Below, piece after piece: positions 33,134-38,794 of a DNA stretch of 38,794 bases (the first letter of the stretch is position 1; the number at the start of each line of letters is the position of its first letter). The notes below the pieces were generated by a model that ran no database searches, was not told the DNA's origin, and saw only the letters and a program-made list of their open reading frames with translations. This stretch comes from Caldilineaceae bacterium (GTDB lineage Bacteria > Chloroflexota > Anaerolineae > Caldilineales > Caldilineaceae): contig WTGY01000089.1 of the NCBI GenBank assembly GCA_011523365.1, forward strand, positions 1-38,794, read 5' to 3'. The position numbers were made by a program, and so were the translations under genes.

Positions 33134-33856
33134 ATGAGCCTTACAACCCAGGAAAAAGAGTCCTTTGAAGCCAACGGCTACCTGCTTAAGAAAGGCCTCG
33201 TCTCCCGACAGGAGATCGAGCAGATTCGCCAGGAAATGCCAGACATCCACCGGCGCATGCTGGCCGATCCCCCGCCCGAAGTCCACGTCGCCTGGGAGGA
33301 CGAGGACGCCCCCGACGAGAGCAAGATCATCCGCCAGCTGATGCACAGCGAGCTGGTCAGCCCCACCCTCGACCGCATCCTGCGCAGCGACGCGCTCGTC
33401 GATATCGTCGCCGAGCTGATGCACCCGCAGGTCGCCCTCTACCACAGCAAACTCCTGCCCAAAGAGGCCGGCATCGGCGCGGCCACGCCCTGGCATCAGG
33501 ACTACGCCTACTGGAAGACCGACGAAAACCAGCCTATGATGATCAACTGCCAGCTCGCCATCGATCCTATGACCCTCGAAAACGGCTGCCTGGAGTTCAT
33601 CCCCGGCAGCCACCGCTGGGGCTTGCAGGACCATGAGCAGCACCAGGAGACCTTCGGCAGGTTCCTGCCCGGACGCTACTACAAGCGCGACGAGGGCGTG
33701 ACCATCCCGATGGAGCCGGGCGACGGCATCTTCTTCACCGCCCTCGTCATCCACGGCTCCGCGCCCAACACGTCGCGTCACCCTCGCTGGGCCAACACCT
33801 TCGCCTACAACGTACCCGGCAACGGCGAGCATCAGGTCCGCGAAATTCTGCGCTGA
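33134..33856 (+). CDS. Phytanoyl-CoA dioxygenase (PhyH) family oxygenase 3
   Basis: This is a 240-residue Fe(II)/2-oxoglutarate oxygenase. Iron ligands are H121-x-D123 in PWHQDYAYW and H207 in VIHGSAPNTS; the Arg is in SRHPRWANTFAYN. LAIDPMTLENGCLEFIPGSH is the standard core. Good GAGGAG ribosome site 5 nt before the ATG. It is closer to the ectoine hydroxylase-like branch (HGSAxN) than the two PhyH proteins at 10934-12607. It probably works with the oxidoreductase and propeller protein upstream, for example by hydroxylating or demethylating a sugar or amine; this is inference. Confidence 0.92.
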   Translation: MSLTTQEKESFEANGYLLKKGLVSRQEIEQIRQEMPDIHRRMLADPPPEVHVAWEDEDAPDESKIIRQLMHSELVSPTLDRILRSDALVDIVAELMHPQVALYHSKLLPKEAGIGAATPWHQDYAYWKTDENQPMMINCQLAIDPMTLENGCLEFIPGSHRWGLQDHEQHQETFGRFLPGRYYKRDEGVTIPMEPGDGIFFTALVIHGSAPNTSRHPRWANTFAYNVPGNGEHQVREILR

Positions 33857-33940
33857 TTGTAGAGGCTGGGGACCGGCTGCCCGCATGGCGGCGAATCCTG
33901 GTTTACCGGAGGTGCACCGGCATCTGCGATTTCGCGCGCC

Positions 33941-33952
33941 TTGTCATGACAA
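33941..33952. promoter_or_regulatory. Perfect palindrome TTGTCATGACAA, candidate operator
   Basis: A perfect 12-bp palindrome lies 2 bp upstream of the -35 box of the candidate promoter at 33955-33983. Its form resembles sites of dimeric one-component regulators (GntR/FadR- or MarR-like). No regulator gene is in the window. Confidence 0.5.
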
Positions 33953-33954
33953 AT

Positions 33955-33983
33955 TTGCCCTTACCAACTGTTTTCTATACAAT
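33955..33983 (+). promoter_or_regulatory. Sigma70-like promoter for the second binding protein-permease operon
   Basis: TTGCCC (33955-33960) and TACAAT (33978-33983) are separated by exactly 17 bp. The -10 box matches five of six. Transcription would start near 33990, about 300 nt before the ATG at 34290. Confidence 0.6.
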
Positions 33984-34289
33984 AGCCTACCGTCTGATTC
34001 GGCTGAAGAACCGGTAGTGGTCATAACTTAGGCCATGGCCCCAACGGCAACAGCCAAAATCGGTCATCGCAAAACCCTCGATCCCCTCCCCCGATATCGA
34101 GATTATCCCGGCAGTGACCCACTTGAGCCGGCTGTCTGATCGCCCCGGGCAGCTAAAGCACTCTGCTCTGGCAACCGACTCCTGCAGTTTTGCCCTTATC
34201 TGCGACTGCAGGAATCTGCCTGTAGTTTCATTCTTGTTTCATCTACAACGAGCAGTTCGGTATACAACCCAACCATTGGAGGAGATTCC
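33984..34289 (+). other. Long 5' leader of the second importer operon
   Basis: No supported coding gene lies in 33857-34289. The leader has a GGCCATGGCC palindrome at 34031-34040 and an inverted repeat TCCTGCAG/CTGCAGGA spanning 34180-34213 with an 18-nt loop. The length and structure could hold a cis-regulatory RNA, but no known riboswitch motif was recognised. The ribosome site GGAGGA lies 8 nt before the ATG at 34290. Confidence 0.35.
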
Positions 34290-36272
34290 ATGACCCAGAG
34301 GCATATTTCAAGACGACGATTCTTGCAGGTATCCGCCTTTGCCACCGCCGGCGCGGTGCTGGCTGCCTGCGGCGCCGGCGACGCACCCGCCGCCGAAGCG
34401 CCCGCTGCCGAAGAGTCGGCCGCAGCCGACAGCGGCGACGCGATGCCCGCATCCCAGTACAACGAAGCGCCCATGCTGGCCGAGATGGTCGCCAATGGCG
34501 AAATTCCCCCCGTGGATGAGCGGCTGCCACCCAACCCAATGGTGATCGAACCGCTGAATGAGGTCGGTCAGTACGGCGGCACCTGGCGCCGCATCGGCGT
34601 AGGCCCCGGCGACGCCGGCATCTTCCGGTATCGCCTCATGTACCCGCAGCTGGTGCGCTACAACAGTGACGGCTCCGATATGGGCCCCAATCTGGCCGAA
34701 TCCTGGGAAGTCTCCGCTGACGGCACCACCTACACCTTCCACCTGCGTGAAGGCGTCAAGTGGTCGGACGGCACGCCGCACTCCTCCGAGGACTTCATGT
34801 TCTGGTATGAGGACGTGCTCGGCGATGAAGACCTCGCCCCCAGCTTCCCCGTCTGGCTGACCGTCGGCGGCGAGCCCGTCGTCATGGACGCACCCGACGA
34901 TCTCACCATCCGCTTCACCTTCCCCGGCGCGCATGGCATCTTCATGAACCTGATGGCCGGGGCCAACGGCGCTTCGATGACCTGGTATCCCAAGCACTAC
35001 TTGACCCAGTTCCATCGCAACTACGCCGACGAAGAGGAGTTGAACGCGCAGGCGCAGGAAAACGAGTTCGAGTTCTGGCATCAGTACTTCAACAACAGGC
35101 TCACCCCGCGCCTCAATACCGACGTGCCGGTCCTCTTCGCCTGGCGCTTCACCAAGATTACGCCCGAAGTCCCCGTCGTGCTGGAACGCAACCCCTACTA
35201 CTGGAAGGTGGACACCGCCGGCAACCAGTTGCCCTACATCGACCGCGTTTCCACTGACATTGTAGAGGATTCCGAGGTCCTCAACCTGCGCGCCGTCGCC
35301 GGCGACATCGACATGCAGCACCGTCATATCCTCATGGAAAACTTCTCGCTCTTCAAGGAGAACGAGGAGGTCGGCAACTACGAGATCCTGCTCTGGAAGT
35401 ATGGCGAAACCAGCGACGCTGTCATCTCCTTCAATCTCTGCCATCCGGACCCGGTGATGCACGAGATTTTCAATGACAAGCGCTTCCGCTTTGCCATGTC
35501 GCATGCAATGAATCGCGATGAGGTTATCGAGGCCGTCTACCTCGGCCTGGGCGAGCCCGGCCAGCCGTCGCCGCTCGCCACCTCGCCTTTCTACGATGAG
35601 TCCCAGGCCAAGGGCGCCCTCGATTACAACCCGGACCTGGCCAATTCTCTGCTCGACGAGATGGGCCTGGACGAAAAGAACGCCGATGGTGTGCGCCTCA
35701 AGTCGGACGGCGAGCCGCTCAGCATCATCTTCAACTACGCGCCCGTCTTTGGCTCCTGGCGCAGCATTGGCGAGTTGATGCAGAAGTATATGTCTGACGT
35801 CGGCGTGCAGTTGTCGCTGAAGGAAGAAGCCCGCCCGCTCTGGAGCCAGCGCGTCCAGGCCTCCGAGCATGATATGACCGTCTGGACCGGTTCGGCCGAA
35901 TTCAACCCGCTGATCGACCCGCGGCACTTCCTGCCCTTTGCCCAGGGCAGTTCCCATCACGTCGCCTGCCACGCCCTCTGGTACAACTCCGGCGGCGTTA
36001 ACGGCGTCGAGCCGACCGGCGACCTGCGCACGACCATTGACCTCTACGAGGCCATCAAGGCCACGCCGGACTTCGAAGAGCATAAGCGTCTCTTCCAGCA
36101 GATCCTCGATCTCAACAAGGAGAATCTGTGGACGTTCAGCATGGCGGTCGGCCTGCCTGCACCGGTCGTCGTCAGCAAGAACATGGGCAACGTCCCGCGC
36201 GAGGGAGTCTCCTCCTGGCATCTGCAGACGCCCGGCAGCACCGTGCCCGAGCAGTACTACCTCAAGAGCTGA
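34290..36272 (+). CDS. ABC transporter substrate-binding lipoprotein, family 5, Tat-exported
   Basis: This is a 660-residue exported protein. It has a twin-arginine signal (SRRRFLQ at 7-13), a hydrophobic core and lipobox VLAAC with the cysteine at 27, then an Ala/Glu-rich linker. Family 5 core: LAESWEVSADGTTYTFHLRE then GVKWSDGTPHSSEDFMFWYE, followed by ERNPYYWKVD and KRFRFAMSHAMNRDEV. It is about 100 residues longer than the other family 5 protein here, as in the subgroup that often binds oligosaccharides. It starts a new transcription unit with its own promoter and is followed by a hairpin and the two permease genes. Confidence 0.92.
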   Translation: MTQRHISRRRFLQVSAFATAGAVLAACGAGDAPAAEAPAAEESAAADSGDAMPASQYNEAPMLAEMVANGEIPPVDERLPPNPMVIEPLNEVGQYGGTWRRIGVGPGDAGIFRYRLMYPQLVRYNSDGSDMGPNLAESWEVSADGTTYTFHLREGVKWSDGTPHSSEDFMFWYEDVLGDEDLAPSFPVWLTVGGEPVVMDAPDDLTIRFTFPGAHGIFMNLMAGANGASMTWYPKHYLTQFHRNYADEEELNAQAQENEFEFWHQYFNNRLTPRLNTDVPVLFAWRFTKITPEVPVVLERNPYYWKVDTAGNQLPYIDRVSTDIVEDSEVLNLRAVAGDIDMQHRHILMENFSLFKENEEVGNYEILLWKYGETSDAVISFNLCHPDPVMHEIFNDKRFRFAMSHAMNRDEVIEAVYLGLGEPGQPSPLATSPFYDESQAKGALDYNPDLANSLLDEMGLDEKNADGVRLKSDGEPLSIIFNYAPVFGSWRSIGELMQKYMSDVGVQLSLKEEARPLWSQRVQASEHDMTVWTGSAEFNPLIDPRHFLPFAQGSSHHVACHALWYNSGGVNGVEPTGDLRTTIDLYEAIKATPDFEEHKRLFQQILDLNKENLWTFSMAVGLPAPVVVSKNMGNVPREGVSSWHLQTPGSTVPEQYYLKS

Positions 36273-36294
36273 TAACTTCAGTGGCCAGTTTTCA

Positions 36295-36332
36295 GTGGTC
36301 GGTTGCCAGTAAATTCACTGGTGACCGACCAC
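36295..36332 (+). promoter_or_regulatory. Strong intercistronic stem-loop after the second family 5 binding-protein gene
   Basis: Arms GTGGTCGGTTGCCAGT (36295-36310) and its partner (36317-36332) pair at 14 of 16 positions around a 6-nt AAATTC loop. It begins 22 nt after the stop codon and ends 55 nt before the permease start. No T-tract follows. It is the third such hairpin directly after a binding-protein gene in this window. Confidence 0.75.
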
Positions 36333-36347
36333 AGGCCGCTGGCGTTT

Positions 36348-36382
36348 CACTGACCACTAACCACTAGCCACTGACCACTGGT
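36348..36382. repeat. Heptad tandem repeat (5 units of CACTNNC type)
   Basis: Five head-to-tail 7-nt units; the first and fourth are CACTGAC and the fifth is CACTGGT. The run ends 5 bp before the permease ATG and leaves no room for a normal Shine-Dalgarno sequence. A related string (GACCACAGGTCACCGG) is found near 30397, and GACCACAGGCCGCTGG near 36326. Confidence 0.8.
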
Positions 36383-36387
36383 GTTTA

Positions 36388-37374
36388 ATGTCCTCTTTCA
36401 TCTTCCGCCGTCTCATCCTGATGGTCCCGACGCTGTTCATGATTTCGTTGATCTCATTCGTTATCATTGAACTGCCGCCCGGCGACTATATGACCTCCTA
36501 TATCGCCAACCGTATGGCGATGGGTGACGACGTTCGCCAGGATGAAATCGACGCGCTTGTCAAGCAGTACGGTCTCGACCAGCCCGCGCCTGTACGCTAC
36601 ACCAAATGGCTGGGCAACGTCATGCAGGGCAATTTCGGCTTCTCCTTCGAATGGCAGCTGCCTGTAAGCGATCTGATCTGGGAACGGCTCGGCCTGACGG
36701 TGGTGGTCGCCTTCTCCGCGTTGATATTCTCGTGGATCGTCGGCCTGGTGATCGGTATATTCTCCGCTGTCTACCAATATTCGTTAGGAGACTATGTCTT
36801 CACTGCCCTCAGTTTCATCGGCCTCGGTACGCCCAACTTCATGCTCGCTCTCATCATGATGTGGGTCGCCCTTGCCTATTTCGGCACCAATATCTCAGGC
36901 CTCTTCTCCGCGGAGTTTGTCGACCAGCCCTGGAGCTTCGCCAAATTTGGCGATATGCTCAAGCATCTTTGGGCGCCCGCCATCATCGTCGGGACGGCCG
37001 GATCCGCCGGCCTTGTGCGCACCATGCGCGCCAATCTGCTCGACGAACTGAGTAAGCCCTATGTGGAAACGGGACGCGCCAAAGGCCTCAACGAGATCAG
37101 GCTTGTGTTCAAGTACCCTACTCGCGTGGCCCTCAACCCCTTCGTCAGCACCATGGGCTGGGCCTTGCCGCAACTCGTCTCCGGCTCAATCATCGTCTCC
37201 GTCGTGCTCAGCCTGCCCACCACCGGCCCGCTGCTGTTGCGTGCCTTGCTGACCCAGGATATGTACCTGGCCTCAAGTTTCCTGCTCATGCTCAGCACGT
37301 TGACCATCATCGGTACGCTGATTTCGGACATAATGCTGGCGCTGCTCGATCCTCGTATCCGGATGGGAGGGTAG
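36388..37374 (+). CDS. Peptide/oligosaccharide ABC transporter permease, DppB family (second set)
   Basis: This is a 328-residue membrane protein. The first membrane segment is about 7-28 (LILMVPTLFMISLISFVIIE), followed by LPPGDYMTSYI and the helix-loop QGNFGFSFEW; about five more segments follow. The coupling loop KPYVETGRAKGLNEIRLVFK is present. It forms a channel with the protein encoded one base after its stop. The ATG has no recognisable ribosome site because heptad repeats fill the upstream space, so low or coupled translation is likely. Confidence 0.93.
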   Translation: MSSFIFRRLILMVPTLFMISLISFVIIELPPGDYMTSYIANRMAMGDDVRQDEIDALVKQYGLDQPAPVRYTKWLGNVMQGNFGFSFEWQLPVSDLIWERLGLTVVVAFSALIFSWIVGLVIGIFSAVYQYSLGDYVFTALSFIGLGTPNFMLALIMMWVALAYFGTNISGLFSAEFVDQPWSFAKFGDMLKHLWAPAIIVGTAGSAGLVRTMRANLLDELSKPYVETGRAKGLNEIRLVFKYPTRVALNPFVSTMGWALPQLVSGSIIVSVVLSLPTTGPLLLRALLTQDMYLASSFLLMLSTLTIIGTLISDIMLALLDPRIRMGG

Positions 37375-37375
37375 C

Positions 37376-38629
37376 ATGAGCGCTGACCAATCGCTCACCG
37401 ACCAAACCTCAACCCCCGCGAACTCCTCTCCCGCCGCCGCTACGGGCGATCTTCTGGGCGCTGACGTCGACGATTCCGACACTTATCTCTCTGTCGAGGA
37501 AGAGGAAGAACGCATCTACATCGCTTCGCCGCTGCAGATGATGTGGTGGCGTTTTGTAAAACACAAAATGGCCATCGTGGGCGGCATCGTGGTCATACTC
37601 CTCTACCTGGTCGCTATCTTCGCCGAAGTGCTCGCCCCCTATAACCCTGAAACCTATGAGGTCGCCCTTACCTACGCGCCGCCGCAACGGCTCCATTTCT
37701 TCCATAACGGCGAGTTCCAGGGCACACCCTTCGTCTACGGCCTCACCCAGGAGCGCAACCCCGACACCCTGCGCATGGAGTTCCAGACCGACGAAACCGT
37801 GCGTTACCCCGTCCGCTTCTGGGTCGAGGGCGATCCTTACAAGCTCTGGGGTCTCTTTCCCAACACCCGCCACCTCTTCGGCATTGGCGAACCCATTTAC
37901 GACGCCTCCGCCGGGGAAAGCGCAGAGGCGCCTTTCTCTACAATATTCCTGCTCGGCGCCGATAAACTCGGCCGCGACATGTTTACACGTATCATCTACG
38001 GCTCCCGCATCTCACTCTCCATCGGACTGATCGGTGTCGCGCTCAGCTTCGTTTTCGGTGTCGTCCTCGGCGGCATCTCCGGCTTCTACGGCGGCGTAAT
38101 CGACGTCCTGATCCAGCGCATCATCGAGTTCATCCGCTCCGTCCCCTCCATCCCCCTCTGGATGGCCCTGAGCGCCTCCCTGCCCCAGGACTGGTCCAAC
38201 ATCCGCGTCTATTTCGGCATCACTATCATCCTCTCGCTGATCGGCTGGACGTTCCTCGCGCGCGCCGTGCGCGGACGCTTCCTCTCCATGCGCGAGGAGG
38301 AGTTCATCCTCGCCGCCCGCTTCGCCGGCGCCGGTGAAATGCGCATCATCCTGCGCCACATGGTGCCCTCTTTCTTCAGCCACCTCATCGCCTCCGCCAC
38401 CCTCGCCGTTCCCGCCATGATCCTCAGCGAGACCTCGCTCAGCTTCCTCGGCCTCGGGCTGCGGCCTCCGACGATCAGCTGGGGCGTCCTCCTCCAGGAA
38501 TCCCAGAACCTGCGCTCGGTCGCGCTGGCGCCCTGGCTGCTCCTGCCCGGCGTCTTCGTCATCATCACCGTCCTCGCGCTCAATTTCCTCGGCGACGGCC
38601 TGCGCGACGCGGCCGACCCGTACCACTAG
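37376..38629 (+). CDS. ABC transporter permease, DppC family with long extracellular insertion
   Basis: This is a 417-residue membrane protein, about 100 residues longer than the usual DppC. After a ~60-residue cytoplasmic N-terminus and the first membrane segment (MAIVGGIVVILLYLVAIFAE), residues about 90-190 form an inserted domain (HFFHNGEFQGTPFVYG, DPYKLWGLFPNTRHLFG) before the conserved LLGADKLGRDMFTRIIYGSR block. The rest is normal, with EEFILAARFAGAGEMRIILR as coupling loop and LNFLGDGLRDAADPYH as the end. Such insertions are seen in DppC relatives working with long, probably sugar-binding family 5 proteins. GGGAGGG precedes the ATG, one base after the previous stop. No ATPase follows before the window ends. 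Confidence 0.93.
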   Translation: MSADQSLTDQTSTPANSSPAAATGDLLGADVDDSDTYLSVEEEEERIYIASPLQMMWWRFVKHKMAIVGGIVVILLYLVAIFAEVLAPYNPETYEVALTYAPPQRLHFFHNGEFQGTPFVYGLTQERNPDTLRMEFQTDETVRYPVRFWVEGDPYKLWGLFPNTRHLFGIGEPIYDASAGESAEAPFSTIFLLGADKLGRDMFTRIIYGSRISLSIGLIGVALSFVFGVVLGGISGFYGGVIDVLIQRIIEFIRSVPSIPLWMALSASLPQDWSNIRVYFGITIILSLIGWTFLARAVRGRFLSMREEEFILAARFAGAGEMRIILRHMVPSFFSHLIASATLAVPAMILSETSLSFLGLGLRPPTISWGVLLQESQNLRSVALAPWLLLPGVFVIITVLALNFLGDGLRDAADPYH

Positions 38630-38722
38630 CGCTTCCTGGTCTCCAGTTTCTCCTGCTCAACTGTCCTTATAACGACTCAGCCTCAGTCAGTGTGCGCCCC
38701 TGAAAGTTGCGAGTGAAGTTTT

Positions 38723-38750
38723 CTCTCTCCTCACTCCTCTTCACTCTCTC
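38723..38750. repeat. Heptad tandem repeat (4 units of CTCNCTN type)
   Basis: Four 7-nt units begin with CTCTCTC and contain CTCACTC. Bases 38737-38753 are identical to 7495-7511 at the other end of the window. It leads straight into the right-edge dispersed repeat. The rest of 38630-38722 holds no supported gene. Confidence 0.75.
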
Positions 38751-38761
38751 CTCGATTTTCT

Positions 38762-38794
38762 GGGCGGTCGGGCCTATTCGGCCCTCCCTTGTGC
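38762..38794. repeat. ~300-bp dispersed repeat, copy C (first 33 bases, cut by window end)
   Basis: The last 33 bases equal the first 33 bases of the complete copy at 22230-22262, and the last 30 bases equal bases 1-30 of the window. The GGGCC/GGCCC hairpin is complete; the second hairpin is cut off. Confidence 0.85.

Noticed and set aside
31501..33174. Long open frame (557 codons) on the minus strand opposite the propeller and PhyH 3 genes
   Set aside because: It shadows the real gene in a GC-rich genome; its translation is Val/Ala/Gly/Asp-rich with no family motif and it covers the ribosome site of another gene.
34308..36221. Long open frame (637 codons) on the minus strand opposite the second family 5 binding protein
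   Set aside because: Same GC-driven shadow effect; the plus-strand gene has clear Tat signal and family motifs over the same bases.

Overview
The window is GC-rich, densely coded bacterial DNA. It looks like a member of the Chloroflexota, perhaps a Caldilineaceae-like or marine/sponge-associated lineage. Three things suggest this: Tat-type lipoprotein signals on solute-binding proteins (RR motif with an LAAC lipobox), several PhyH dioxygenases, and stacked peptide and sugar ABC transporters. The lineage is an inference; no rRNA or other phylogenetic marker is present. No tRNA, rRNA, CRISPR array, transposase, replication gene or phage gene was seen.

Layout. (1) 1-9009, minus strand: a carbohydrate uptake operon with a family 1 binding lipoprotein (7516-9009), MalF- and MalG-type permeases (6462-7421, 5489-6367) and, further downstream, a large GH106-like glycosidase (312-4136). 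A Panacea-type antitoxin and a RelE-like toxin broken by an amber codon lie between the permeases and the glycosidase. (2) 9010-9584: a divergent control region with two back-to-back sigma70-like promoters. (3) 9585-12607, plus strand: a DegT-family PLP enzyme and two PhyH-type Fe(II)/2-oxoglutarate oxygenases, ended by a strong hairpin. (4) 12803-13630: an MNT/HEPN toxin-antitoxin pair whose MNT partner has lost its catalytic GS motif, flanked by direct repeats of the PhyH gene's 3' end. (5) 13895-24531: an S9 peptidase, a class III PLP enzyme, a LarA-like nickel racemase-family protein, a second S9 peptidase, an S12 serine hydrolase and a third S9 peptidase. (6) 24610-30383: a complete peptide/nickel-type ABC importer in the order B-C-A-D-F. 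(7) 30432-33856: a Gfo/Idh/MocA oxidoreductase, an unassigned beta-propeller protein and a third PhyH protein. (8) 34290-38629: a second family 5 binding protein with its two permeases but no ATPases before the window ends.

How the genes may work together. Regions 5 and 6 read as a peptide import and breakdown island: an importer, three alpha/beta-hydrolase peptidases, an S12 hydrolase of the type that includes D-aminopeptidases and esterases, a LarA-like enzyme with all four nickel-pincer ligands, and a class III PLP enzyme resembling beta-amino-acid aminotransferases. I infer a route for unusual or stereochemically modified peptides. Regions 1, 7 and 8 look like glycan or sugar-derivative use.

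Non-coding structure is unusually informative. All three binding-protein genes are followed at once by a strong hairpin before the next transporter gene. Intergenic regions carry 7-bp-periodic short tandem repeats. A ~300-bp dispersed repeat occurs at the left edge, in the middle (22230-22529) and at the right edge, so both window ends lie in the same repeat and share an identical 30-nt end.
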